DNA of 64,000 nt from Spirochaetota bacterium. GTDB lineage: Bacteria > Spirochaetota > Spirochaetia > Treponematales > UBA12059. Where the stretch lies: NCBI GenBank assembly GCA_018262985.1, contig JADFDI010000013.1, positions 1 to 64,000 on the forward strand, read 5' to 3'. How positions within the stretch are numbered: the first letter of the stretch is position 1; each line of letters starts with the position of its first letter. Positions 1 through 7,821 of this stretch are shown here, piece by piece. The notes under the pieces are model-generated. The model was not told the origin of the DNA. It was given only the letters and a program-made list of their open reading frames with translations, and searched no databases. The position numbers and the translations under genes are program-made.

Positions 1-453
<453 letters not shown>

Positions 454-454
454 C

Positions 455-483
455 GGACTCTCCGGCAAACCCGGGGCGGTTCA
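455..483. repeat. Right terminal inverted repeat of the IS3-family element
   Basis: Read on the minus strand, the end starts TGAACCGCCCCGGGTTTGCC and continues GGAGAGTCC. The TGA start and the position directly after the transposase stop are what is expected of an IS3-family end. The partner end is outside the window, so target-site duplication cannot be checked. Confidence 0.75.
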
Positions 484-516
484 CTCCCGTGGTGCCTTCG
501 TGCCTTTGTGTGAGAA
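484..516. repeat. Partial CACAAAGG-type intergenic repeat arm abutting the IS end
   Basis: The bases right after the IS end read GTGCCTTCGTGCCTTTGTGT followed by GAGA, the same right-arm sequence found at 40575-40596. The IS seems to have inserted in or beside one of these dispersed repeats, with the left arm outside the window. Confidence 0.6.
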
Positions 517-541
517 CCCCTCCTGCCAGCTCCCCGCTTTA

Positions 542-570
542 TTGCCCAAGGCCGCGGCGGCCGCTAGAAT
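542..570 (+). promoter_or_regulatory. Sigma70-like promoter of the phosphohexomutase gene, leaderless type
   Basis: TTGCCC (542-547), a 17-base spacer and TAGAAT (565-570). Only seven bases separate the -10 box from ATG 578, so transcription should begin at or next to the A of the start codon. No Shine-Dalgarno sequence is present. Confidence 0.65.
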
Positions 571-577
571 CGTTCCC

Positions 578-2497
578 ATGGCACTCATCACGCATCCCGG
601 CACCGGTTTCGCCGTGGGCGATCCCGAGAGGCTCCTCCTCGATCCCGACGCGCTTCCTTCATCGGCCGAAATGGCCGCCGCCGCGAAGCCCCTCATACTG
701 TCCGCTTCCGGCTGGCGCAAGGTCTTCGCGGCCTCCGGCGACGAGGAAGCCCTGGCGGAGGACGTCTCCCCGGCGGACCTCGTCGTGGCCGGCGCCATGG
801 CGGAGGTCTTCGCGGACTTCCTCCTCGGGCGGACGCCCGGGCCTGCCGTCGCGCTCGGCATCGACTCCCGGCCGACGGGCCCGCGCCTCGCCGACGCCAT
901 GCTCCGCGTCTTCCTCGCGCGCGGCCTCGCCGTCCGCTACGCCTTCATCGTCGCCGCCCCGGAGCTCATGGCCTGGACCCGCGAGGCCGCGCTCCCGGGC
1001 GCGGGCGACGAGGGCCGTCTCGACGGTTTCTGCTACGTCTCCGCGAGCCACAATCCGCCCGGCCACAACGGCGTCAAGTTCGGGCTCGGCTCGGGCGGCG
1101 TGCTCGACGGCGCGTCGGTCGCGCCGCTCGCGGACGCCTTGCGCGCCTCGCTCGCCGACCCCGCAACGCCCGCTCGCGTCGCCGCCCTCATGGCGGCGCC
1201 CGACCCCGAGGAGCTCGGGCGGGCCATGGCCTCCTGCGCCGCCTGGAAACGGCGCGCGCGCTCGGCCTACCTCCTGTTCTCGCGCCGGATCGCCTCCGAC
1301 CGCGAGGCGCTCGAGGACCAGGAGCGCGTCCTCGACGCCCTCGCCGCCGAGGCCTCCGCGCGCGGCTACGGCGTCGTCGCGGAGATGAACGGCTCGGCCC
1401 GCTCGTTGTCGATCGACGTCGACTTCCTCGAGGGCCTGGGCCTCAAGGTCAAGGCGGTCAACGCGAGGCCGCGCGAGTTCGCCCACCGCATCGTGCCGGA
1501 AGGATCGAGCCTCGAGCTCTGCCGCGTCGAGCTCGGCAAGGCCTCGCGCGCCGATCCGGGCTTCGTGCTCGGCTACGTGCCGGACTGCGACGGCGACCGC
1601 GGCAACCTGGTGCGCGTCGAACGCTCCGGCGCCGCCGTGGCGCTCGAGGCCCAGGAGGTCTTCGCGCTCAGCGCGCTCGCGGAGCTGGCCGGCCTCGCGC
1701 GCGAAGGAGCCCCGCGCAAGGGCGGAGCGGGGGGCCGGGTCGCGGTCGTGGTCAACGACGCCACGAGCATGCGCGTGGAGGCCATAGCGCGCGCGTTCGG
1801 CGCCAGGGTCGCGCGCGCCGAGACGGGAGAGGCCAACGTGGTGGGTCTCGCGCGGAAGCTCCGCGAGGAAGGCGCCGTCGTGCGCATCCTCGGCGAGGGC
1901 TCCAACGGCGGCAACATCACCCATCCGGCCGCGGTCCGCGACCCGCTCTCGACCCTCGTCTCGGTGCTCAAGCTGCTCTGCGTCCGCGACGGCGCGGAGG
2001 GTCCCGGGCTCTTCCGGCTCTGGCTCGAGGCCACCGGCCGCGGCGAGGCTTTCAGGCCCGATTTCGACCTCGACGACATCGTCGCGTCGCTGCCCGCCTA
2101 CGTGAGCACCAGCGTCTTCGAAAGCCGCGCCGCGCTCATCGTCCGCGAGGCCGACCACGCGGCGCTCAAGCGCCGCTACCGCGAAGCCTTCCTCGCCCTG
2201 TGGCCCCGCGTCCGAGAAGCCTGCGCCGGGTGCTGCGAGCTCGCCTCGTACCGCGCCCTGGCCACCAACGGGACGGTCGAGCGCGAACTCGGCGATGACT
2301 GGGGAGAATCGGGCAGGGGCGGCCTGCGCGTCCAGCTGCTCGACGGCGCGGGCTTTCCCCGCGCCTTCCTCTGGATGCGCGGCTCCGGCACCGAGCCCGT
2401 CTTCCGCGTCATGGCCGACGTCGAAGGCTCCGACCCCGCTCTCGAGGAGCGGCTCCTCGCCCTCCACGTCGAAGCCCTCCGCGCCGCCGACGCCTGA
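578..2497 (+). CDS. Phosphoglucomutase/phosphomannomutase family protein (alpha-D-phosphohexomutase)
   Basis: 640-residue alpha-D-phosphohexomutase, which moves phosphate between C1 and C6 of a hexose phosphate. All four signature loops are present: catalytic-Ser loop SASHNPPGHNG (Ser about 157), metal loop DCDGDRG (Asp 336, 338, 340), sugar loop GEGSNGGN (about 439) and phosphate loop RGSGTEP (about 601). It is longer than typical PGM/GlmM enzymes (450-550 residues). An upstream in-frame ATG at 500 lies in the repeat next to the IS and upstream of the promoter, so 578 is preferred. Substrate (glucose, mannose or glucosamine phosphate) cannot be decided from motifs. It stands alone, with the PUR gene following under its own promoter. 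Confidence 0.9.
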   Translation: MALITHPGTGFAVGDPERLLLDPDALPSSAEMAAAAKPLILSASGWRKVFAASGDEEALAEDVSPADLVVAGAMAEVFADFLLGRTPGPAVALGIDSRPTGPRLADAMLRVFLARGLAVRYAFIVAAPELMAWTREAALPGAGDEGRLDGFCYVSASHNPPGHNGVKFGLGSGGVLDGASVAPLADALRASLADPATPARVAALMAAPDPEELGRAMASCAAWKRRARSAYLLFSRRIASDREALEDQERVLDALAAEASARGYGVVAEMNGSARSLSIDVDFLEGLGLKVKAVNARPREFAHRIVPEGSSLELCRVELGKASRADPGFVLGYVPDCDGDRGNLVRVERSGAAVALEAQEVFALSALAELAGLAREGAPRKGGAGGRVAVVVNDATSMRVEAIARAFGARVARAETGEANVVGLARKLREEGAVVRILGEGSNGGNITHPAAVRDPLSTLVSVLKLLCVRDGAEGPGLFRLWLEATGRGEAFRPDFDLDDIVASLPAYVSTSVFESRAALIVREADHAALKRRYREAFLALWPRVREACAGCCELASYRALATNGTVERELGDDWGESGRGGLRVQLLDGAGFPRAFLWMRGSGTEPVFRVMADVEGSDPALEERLLALHVEALRAADA

Positions 2498-2501
2498 CGT
2501 C

Positions 2502-2530
2502 TTGCGCGGGACTGGAGAAAATGGTAGTAT
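2502..2530 (+). promoter_or_regulatory. Sigma70-like promoter of the PUR-domain gene
   Basis: TTGCGC, 17-base spacer, TAGTAT. It is followed by a leader of about 25 bases with AAGGAGAT as ribosome binding site just before ATG 2562. Confidence 0.6.
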
Positions 2531-2561
2531 TGCGGCGACAGTCATAGGGAAGGAGATCCGC

Positions 2562-3194
2562 ATGGGTATCAGGGGAGAGCTTTACTCCACCAAGGTGGTC
2601 TGCGAGGGCCGTTCGTACTTCTTCAACGTGAAGGAGAACCGGATGGGGGACCTCTTCCTCAACATCGTCGAGTCCAAGCCCGTCGACGGCTCAGGGTTCG
2701 ACCGCCACAGCGTGGTGGTCTTCAAGGACGACATGCGGACCTTCGTCGAGGCCTTCCAGAAGGCCCTCAAGTACATCGAGACCGGCTCCGGCGGCCCGGA
2801 CTCCAAGCCCGGCGCCAAGGGCGCCCGCCCCGCGCGGGCCTCGCGCGACAAGTCCGACGACGGCCGCGACGACTGGCGGACCGAGCGCGACTACCGCGAC
2901 GGCCGCGACGAGTGGCAGAAGACGCCGGATCCCGAGGCCGAGCGCCGCTACGCCCGCTCCCGCGGCCCCGGCCGCGTCGAGAGCCGCAAGCCCTTCGCCC
3001 CGCGTCCGCCGCGCCCCGAGGGCATGGCCGAGCGCTCCGAGGGCTTCACCGCCAAGCCGCGCCGCGCCCCCGCGGCCCCGGGCCCCGACGGCGAGCGCAA
3101 GCGCAAGGTGCTCCGCGCCACCAAGACCCCCGCCGCCGCCCCCAAGAAGCGCCCCGTCGTCCGCAGGAAGCCCGCCGACAAAAAGGAAGACTGA
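2562..3194 (+). CDS. PUR-alpha-like nucleic-acid-binding protein with long basic tail
   Basis: 210 residues. Residues 1 to about 75 match the bacterial single-repeat PUR domain (DUF3276; Borrelia BpuR and Bacteroidota relatives): strands around LYSTKVVCEGRSYFFNVKEN, then RMGDLFLNIVESK and SVVVFKDDMRTFVEAF. In characterised members this domain dimerises and binds single-stranded DNA or RNA. The remaining 135 residues are low-complexity, rich in Arg, Lys, Asp and Pro (DGRDDWR/DGRDEWQ units, then KKRPVVRRKPADKKED), and look disordered and nucleic-acid binding. A clear AAGGAGAT ribosome binding site supports the start. Role as a nucleoid or post-transcriptional regulator is inference from the family. 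Confidence 0.88.
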   Translation: MGIRGELYSTKVVCEGRSYFFNVKENRMGDLFLNIVESKPVDGSGFDRHSVVVFKDDMRTFVEAFQKALKYIETGSGGPDSKPGAKGARPARASRDKSDDGRDDWRTERDYRDGRDEWQKTPDPEAERRYARSRGPGRVESRKPFAPRPPRPEGMAERSEGFTAKPRRAPAAPGPDGERKRKVLRATKTPAAAPKKRPVVRRKPADKKED

Positions 3195-3207
3195 GCCGGG
3201 AAGATCG

Positions 3208-3341
3208 ACCACAGAGACGCCGCGACGCCGCGACGCCGCGACGCCGGGTTCCGGAGGAAGCCGAAGGGCGACGGTCGGGGGCACGATTCCTCGTTCCGGT
3301 CTTTCCGCTCGGCGCCTCTGCGCCTCGGCGTCGTTCCTTGG
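3208..3341. repeat. Dispersed imperfect inverted repeat, AGAGACGC type
   Basis: Left arm ACCACAGAGACGCCGCGACG with GCGACGCC repeated three times; right arm around 3308-3336 reads CGGCGCCTCTGCGCCTCGGC then GTCG, the reverse-complement style of the left arm. It sits between the convergent PUR gene and the small membrane-protein gene. The same arm types recur at 40158-40250. Confidence 0.55.
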
Positions 3342-3367
3342 TACCGGTCATTCCGCGCTGCGGAGCG

Positions 3368-3637
3368 TCATTCCTTGTTCAAACCTTCCAGGCGGCGGTT
3401 GCGGAGCCAGAGGGCGGCGTCGGTCGCCACCATCAGCATGTTGAAGGCGTACATCCACAACACGAAGTCCTTCGAGTACAGGACCTTGTGGACGATGCCG
3501 GCTGCGTAGCCCGCTATCACGATCAGCAGGAACACGAGGCTCTTGCCGCCCGTGGAGCGGCTTTTCAGGCTCCGCGCGATCGAGAAGGGCCAGGCCGCCC
3601 CGAAGCAGAGCAGCATGATGACTTCGAATACGCTCAT
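3368..3637 (-). CDS. Small integral membrane protein, PQ-loop/SemiSWEET-like
   Basis: 89 residues with three hydrophobic segments (about 4-20, 33-50 and 59-76) and a basic C-terminus. The layout FGAAWPFSIARSLKSRSTGGKS resembles the PQ-loop/SemiSWEET half-transporter pattern (small three-helix proteins with a Pro in helix 1 and a polar loop before helix 2). That is a resemblance seen by eye, not a search result. AAGGA about ten bases upstream of ATG 3637 is a modest ribosome binding site. It is convergent with the PUR gene and upstream of a response regulator on the same strand. Transport substrate unknown. Confidence 0.7.
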   Translation of the reverse strand: MSVFEVIMLLCFGAAWPFSIARSLKSRSTGGKSLVFLLIVIAGYAAGIVHKVLYSKDFVLWMYAFNMLMVATDAALWLRNRRLEGLNKE

Positions 3638-3741
3638 GGGACGGGCTTCCTTCCGGCGGTGCGGAGCCCCGGATACGGCGAGGGGACGGCCCTTCCGGAA
3701 CCGTCCCCCTTCGCGTCGCGTCCGAGCCCGGCGTCGCGCTG

Positions 3742-4179
3742 TCAGTGCTTGAGTATGGTAAGGATGCGCTCGAGGACCTTCTTGCGGTCGAGCGGCTTGA
3801 CGATGTAGCTCTTGGCGCCCAGGAGCAGGCTCTTCTTGACCACGTCCTCCTTGCCGAGGGCGCTCACCATGACGACGCAGGCGGCCTTGTCGAACTCGAG
3901 AATCTTCTCCAGCGAGGTGACGCCGTCCATCTTGGGCATGGTGATGTCCATGGTCACGAGGTCGACGTTCGGATAGAGCTCCTTGTACTTGTCGATGCCC
4001 GCGAGCCCGTCGGCGGCCGTGCCGGCGATCTCGAAGCCTTCCGAGCTCAGGATCTGCCCGAGCTGCTTGGCGATGAACATCGAGTCGTCCACGATGAGCA
4101 CCCGGTAGGGGGAGCCGTCGCTCTTCGTGCCGTCCGGGCGCTTGTCGTTGATATTCGGCATGTCACTCTTGGCGATCAT
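3742..4179 (-). CDS. CheY-like single-domain response regulator
   Basis: 145 residues: a charged N-terminal extension of about 24 residues, then one receiver domain. Key residues are the acidic pair Asp31-Asp32 (VDDS), phosphoacceptor Asp78 (MDITMPKMDG), Ser106 in place of the usual Thr/Ser switch (VMVSALG) and Lys128 (YIVKPL). There is no output domain, so it acts through protein contacts, as CheY or a phosphorelay intermediate. No kinase or chemotaxis gene is adjacent. Start ATG 4179 has AAGGAG 13 bases upstream; ATG 4161 is an alternative. It has its own promoter in the 4180-4508 gap. Confidence 0.92.
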   Translation of the reverse strand: MIAKSDMPNINDKRPDGTKSDGSPYRVLIVDDSMFIAKQLGQILSSEGFEIAGTAADGLAGIDKYKELYPNVDLVTMDITMPKMDGVTSLEKILEFDKAACVVMVSALGKEDVVKKSLLLGAKSYIVKPLDRKKVLERILTILKH

Positions 4180-4258
4180 ACGGTGCGCGGCTCCTTGTCC
4201 GGTGTCCCCGTTCCGTCCGGGCGGATCGGGTTCCGCCTGAGCGGGAGGATCGCCTTCG

Positions 4259-4287
4259 GTTATAATCCAAGCCCGCCGCCTTTGCAA
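4259..4287 (-). promoter_or_regulatory. Sigma70-like promoter of the response regulator
   Basis: On the minus strand: TTGCAA (4287-4282), 17-base spacer, TATAAC (4264-4259). Expected start near 4252, leaving a leader of about 70 bases. Confidence 0.65.
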
Positions 4288-4400
4288 GCGCGATAAGCGG
4301 GCCGGAAACCGGCGCCGGCCGGACGCCCCGGCCGGAGAACGCCCGCGCCGCCGACGGGCGCCCGGAAGGGGCGACCCGCGGCGCCGGGCGCCGCGACCGC

Positions 4401-4429
4401 TTGACGCGCGGCCCGCGACCGTGCATACT
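4401..4429 (+). promoter_or_regulatory. Sigma70-like promoter of the COX24-like mini-gene
   Basis: TTGACG (4401-4406), 17-base spacer, CATACT (4424-4429). Expected start near 4436, about 70 bases before GTG 4509. Confidence 0.65.
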
Positions 4430-4508
4430 GGCCGCCACACGCAGTCGGTGCCGGTGCCGCCTGGTCCTTCGGGGCCTCGCCTGCCGCGCCGGAAGAGGAG
4501 ACGCTACC

Positions 4509-4598
4509 GTGCCCTGCGGCAGAAAGCGAAAGCTGAAGAAGATAGCGACGCACAAGCGCAAGAAGAAGAAGAGAAAGAACCGGCACAAGACCCGCTAG
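4509..4598 (+). CDS. COX24/AURKAIP1-domain mini-protein (29 residues)
   Basis: A 29-residue, extremely basic peptide starting at GTG with GAGGAG eight bases upstream. It reads MPCGRKRKLKK then IATHKRKKKKRKNRHKTR. The HKRKKKxRKNRHK pattern matches the bacterial AURKAIP1/COX24 (DUF1713) domain, whose mitochondrial relatives belong to the small ribosomal subunit. A ribosome-associated role is therefore plausible but inferred. The gene is monocistronic: its own promoter lies upstream and an intrinsic terminator begins 26 bases after the stop, which supports a real gene despite its size. Confidence 0.8.
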   Translation: MPCGRKRKLKKIATHKRKKKKRKNRHKTR

Positions 4599-4624
4599 GC
4601 GTCGCGCGGGAAAGAGCCCCCAGG

Positions 4625-4660
4625 AACGGCCGTCCGAATCGTGGACGGCCGTTTTTTCTT
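4625..4660 (+). terminator. Intrinsic terminator after the COX24-like gene
   Basis: Perfect 11-bp stem AACGGCCGTCC / GGACGGCCGTT with a 7-base loop and a run of six T. The T run overlaps the -35 box of the next gene's promoter. Confidence 0.88.
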
Positions 4661-4687
4661 GATGTCGGAAGGATTTGGGGTTATACA
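4659..4687 (+). promoter_or_regulatory. Sigma70-like promoter, leaderless type, overlapping a terminator
   Basis: TTGATG (4659-4664), 17-base spacer, TATACA (4682-4687), then seven bases to ATG 4695. The -35 box lies in the tail of the preceding terminator. Confidence 0.65.
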
Positions 4688-4694
4688 AAATACG

Positions 4695-6602
4695 ATGACG
4701 CGGGATGTCGACGTCCAGAAGCTGCTCGCGGTCTACGCGCAGCGGGCAAAGAGCGCCTCCATTCCCTACCGGGCCTTCGCCCAGGCGGTGCAGCGTCAGG
4801 CCTCGGCCAGCGACCAGACGGTTCCCGTCTACCGGGACCTCGCGGTCAACCCCGACGTGGTCCTCGTCCCCCGCCTCTACCAGCTCTCCCGCGACGGCAA
4901 GCTCTCCATCGAGAGCTCCGGCAACCAGATCGAGCGGGTCATCCTGCCCGACTTCTACCTCGACGCCCTGCGCGCCGAGTACCGGCGCATGGACGAGAGC
5001 CCGGACGTGCCCTTCCCCGACGAGGAGGCGCTCAAGCTCGGCATTCCGCCCGAGTGGATCCAGTCCGTCTCGATCGACACGGACCTTCCCTCGCTGATCG
5101 AGGCCGAGGGAACGCGGCGCACGCCCTTCTACCGGCTGGTCTTCCCGGACGGGGTCAGACCCTTCATCATCATGTCGGACCTGGTCGGCGAGAAGCTGCT
5201 CGAACTGGCCGTGCTCAAGATACGCCAGTACCTGCGCCGCGGCTCCAACAAGGACTTCGTGCAGCACAAGCTGGCCTACGCCTTTCCCGCCAAGGAATCC
5301 CAGCTCAAGGACTACCTGCAGTCCGTCCTGATCAAGCCCTACGACGTCGCGCGCGAGCTGCGCTCCGGCGGCTCCGACTTCTCCTTCCCCTGCTGGGCCT
5401 ACCTGACGAGCTACGTCAAGCAGGACGTCATGAAGAAGAACGACAAGACGCCCGAGGAGTGGTCGAGCGTCCAGGCGGCCTGGCTCGTCGACGTCTACAA
5501 CAACCATTTCAAGGGCAAGGCCCAGCGCGAGGCCGACCGGGAGGCCGCGTTCAAGACCCTCGAGCAGGCCATCCGGAAGCAGCCCTACCACTGGGCCCTC
5601 GACGACGTGCTCGCGTTCCGCGACGCGAAGGGCCAGCCCCTGCTCGGCAAGTACTCGAAGGAAGAATTCGAGGAATGGTACCGCGTCCAGACCACCGAGG
5701 CCGAGCCGGGCAGGCTGCCGCGACTGCTCGTCGTGGTCACCGCGCAGGGCCAGCGCTGGTTCGTCCCCAAGGATCGCGCCCTGATGCTGGCCTTGAAGCT
5801 CGTGGGCGACGCGCGGAGCTCGATCCGCGCCCGGCTGCTCGAGGACTGGCGGGCGGCGCTCGAGGAATTCTCGAACCTGCCGGCCATGGAAAGCGACGAG
5901 CGCTTCCGCGAGGAGCTGGCCGCGCGCCTCACGCGCACCTCGCCCATACTCGCCGCCATGGTGTCCGAGCGCATCCTGCCCCTGGTGCACGACGAGCTTT
6001 CCGGCTCGGGCGATTCCCCCGCCGAACTCGAGCGGCTATTCTACCGCGGCGACCTCGTCTCGCTCGAGGGACTGCTCGAGCTGCACCGGAAGCAGCTCCT
6101 CGTCGACGCCCGCAACCTCCTGCCCATCTGGTACTCGATACCGATCATTTCGGCCATCGTCGCGCTCTTCGTCCGGCGAAAGTCGCGGCACGCGAAGGAG
6201 CGTCGCGCCGTCAGGCAGACCGAGGAGCGGGCCACGACCAAGGTCGCGGGCAAGCCCGCCGTCGACCGCCGCGTCGAGTTCGCCATGCAGGCGGAGCGCG
6301 TGGCCGCGCAGATACTCCCGAAGGGCGCCGACCTCGAGGAATACCTCGGCGTGCTCATCGGCCGCTGGAACACCATGATCAACCTCGAGGCCAAGAACAA
6401 CCTGACGGAGGACGTCAACGTCCTGGTCCGCGATTACCTGCGCGGCCTCATGCGCACCCTCAAGCCCTCCGAACTGACCCGCGAGCGCGTCGAGGCCCTG
6501 GCTTCCACGCTCTCGGACACGCCGAACCTCCTCAAGATCCGCAACCACGCCGCCCTCGAGGAATACATCACCCTCTACATGCTCTTCGCCCTCAAACGCT
6601 GA
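4695..6602 (+). CDS. Conserved hypothetical protein with one membrane segment
   Basis: 635 residues. Residues 1 to about 470 are soluble, charged and mainly helical. One hydrophobic segment near residue 480 (LPIWYSIPIISAIVALFV) is followed by a strongly basic stretch (RRKSRHAKERR), so the last 130 residues are probably cytoplasmic. No catalytic motif was recognised. It looks like a lineage-specific spirochaete protein, an impression I could not test. The 4695 start is chosen because the -10 box sits seven bases before it; frames opening at 4641 or 4662 begin inside the terminator or promoter. Its single-gene transcript should stop before the buk promoter. Confidence 0.8.
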   Translation: MTRDVDVQKLLAVYAQRAKSASIPYRAFAQAVQRQASASDQTVPVYRDLAVNPDVVLVPRLYQLSRDGKLSIESSGNQIERVILPDFYLDALRAEYRRMDESPDVPFPDEEALKLGIPPEWIQSVSIDTDLPSLIEAEGTRRTPFYRLVFPDGVRPFIIMSDLVGEKLLELAVLKIRQYLRRGSNKDFVQHKLAYAFPAKESQLKDYLQSVLIKPYDVARELRSGGSDFSFPCWAYLTSYVKQDVMKKNDKTPEEWSSVQAAWLVDVYNNHFKGKAQREADREAAFKTLEQAIRKQPYHWALDDVLAFRDAKGQPLLGKYSKEEFEEWYRVQTTEAEPGRLPRLLVVVTAQGQRWFVPKDRALMLALKLVGDARSSIRARLLEDWRAALEEFSNLPAMESDERFREELAARLTRTSPILAAMVSERILPLVHDELSGSGDSPAELERLFYRGDLVSLEGLLELHRKQLLVDARNLLPIWYSIPIISAIVALFVRRKSRHAKERRAVRQTEERATTKVAGKPAVDRRVEFAMQAERVAAQILPKGADLEEYLGVLIGRWNTMINLEAKNNLTEDVNVLVRDYLRGLMRTLKPSELTRERVEALASTLSDTPNLLKIRNHAALEEYITLYMLFALKR

Positions 6603-6613
6603 GGAGCTTTTGG

Positions 6614-6641
6614 TTGCCGGATCTCCAATAGGTGCTATACT
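6614..6641 (+). promoter_or_regulatory. Sigma70-like promoter of the buk-ptb genes
   Basis: TTGCCG (6614-6619), 16-base spacer, TATACT (6636-6641). Leader of about 100 bases to ATG 6748, with AAGGAG five bases before the start. Confidence 0.65.
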
Positions 6642-6747
6642 GGGCGCACCGGCGGCTGCCGGGCTTCCGTGCCGCATCAACGCCGCGATCCGGCCGACCC
6701 TCGAACGCCAAACGCCATTCGTCTCCGATACGACGCAAGGAGTTCCC

Positions 6748-7821
6748 ATGCCCTTCACGGTGCTCGTCATCAATCCCGGCTCGACCTCGACCAAGATCGG
6801 CGCGTTCGAGGACGGGAAGGAGCTGTTCACGGAGAGCGTGTGCCACTCGGCCGAGGAGCTCGCCCCCTTCCATACCATCGCCTCGCAGTTCGAGTTCCGC
6901 GAGCGGCACATCCGCGACGCGCTCGCCGCGCGCGGCTTCGAGGCGAAGCGGCTTTCGGCCGTGGTGGGGCGCGGCGGCCTCCTTAAGCCGATTCCCGGCG
7001 GAGTCTACCGCGTGAACGACGCCATGACGGCCACCATGCGCGAGGCCCGCTTCGGCGAACACGCCTCCAATCTCGGCGCCCTGATCGCCGAGGCGCTGGG
7101 CAAGGAGTTCGGCGTGCCTTCCTTCATCGCCGACCCCGTGGTGGTGGACGAACTGGACCCGGTCGCAAGGGTCGCCGGCCACAAGGACTTCCGCCGCATT
7201 TCCATTTTCCACGCCCTCAACCAGAAGGCCTGCGCGCGCCGCTGGGCCCGGGAAAACGGCAAGGCGTACGAGGAAGCCGACCTCATAGTCGCGCACATGG
7301 GCGGCGGGGTTTCCGTCGGCCTCCACCGGAAGGGGCGCGTGGTCGACGTCAACCAGGCCCTGAACGGCGAAGGCCCCTTCAGCCCCGAGCGCTCGGGCAC
7401 CCTTCCCGCCGGCGACCTCGTCAAGCTCTGCTTTTCCGGCAGGAAGACCGAAAAGGAAGTGCTGAAGATGATCACCGGCCAGGGCGGCTTCGTCTCCCTG
7501 CTCGGCACCAACGACATGCGCGAGGTCGAGCGCCGCCACCGGGCCGGCGACGCCGAGGCGACGCTCTATTACGAGGCCTTCGTCTACAACATCGCCAAGT
7601 ACGTCGGCGCCATGGCCGCCGCGAACGCGGGCAAGCTGGACGCCATCATCCTGACGGGCGGCATCGCCTACGGCAAGGAGGTGGTGGACGGCCTGGTCGC
7701 CCGCTGCGGCTGGATCGCGCCCGTCGTGGTCTACCCCGGGGAAGGCGAGCTCGAGGCCCTGGCGGCCGCGGGCATGCGCGCGCTCTCCGATCCCTCCTGC
7801 GTGATGGAGTACACGGCATGA
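6748..7821 (+). CDS. buk: Butyrate kinase (branched-chain/short-chain acyl kinase)
   Basis: 357 residues, normal length for butyrate kinase of the ASKHA fold. It opens with the phosphate-binding VINPGSTSTKIG loop and has AHMGGGVSVG and a late ILTGGIAYGKEV adenosine loop, typical of Buk rather than acetate kinase. It converts butyryl- or isobutyryl-phosphate plus ADP to the acid plus ATP. The stop overlaps the ptb start by four bases, so the two are translationally coupled. With the 2-oxoacid:ferredoxin oxidoreductase downstream it would complete ATP-forming fermentation of branched-chain 2-oxoacids. Confidence 0.95.
   Translation: MPFTVLVINPGSTSTKIGAFEDGKELFTESVCHSAEELAPFHTIASQFEFRERHIRDALAARGFEAKRLSAVVGRGGLLKPIPGGVYRVNDAMTATMREARFGEHASNLGALIAEALGKEFGVPSFIADPVVVDELDPVARVAGHKDFRRISIFHALNQKACARRWARENGKAYEEADLIVAHMGGGVSVGLHRKGRVVDVNQALNGEGPFSPERSGTLPAGDLVKLCFSGRKTEKEVLKMITGQGGFVSLLGTNDMREVERRHRAGDAEATLYYEAFVYNIAKYVGAMAAANAGKLDAIILTGGIAYGKEVVDGLVARCGWIAPVVVYPGEGELEALAAAGMRALSDPSCVMEYTA

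Larger units (their letters stand above)
4180..4508. other. Divergent intergenic region holding two promoters
   Basis: About 330 bases between the response-regulator gene (minus) and the COX24-like gene (plus). It holds a minus-strand promoter (4259-4287) and a plus-strand promoter (4401-4429). The 110 bases between them are extremely GC-rich, with alternating GCC/CGG runs. No reading frame with protein-like composition is present. Confidence 0.5.

Noticed and set aside
500-577. Upstream start (ATG 500) for the phosphohexomutase
   Set aside because: It lies in the repeat next to the IS and upstream of the promoter; the extra 26 residues are translated repeat.
659-2563. Long minus-strand open frame opposite the phosphohexomutase gene
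   Set aside because: Its Gly/Ala/Glu/Arg-rich translation has no motif, and the plus-strand frame has four catalytic loops. Long antisense frames are expected at this GC content.
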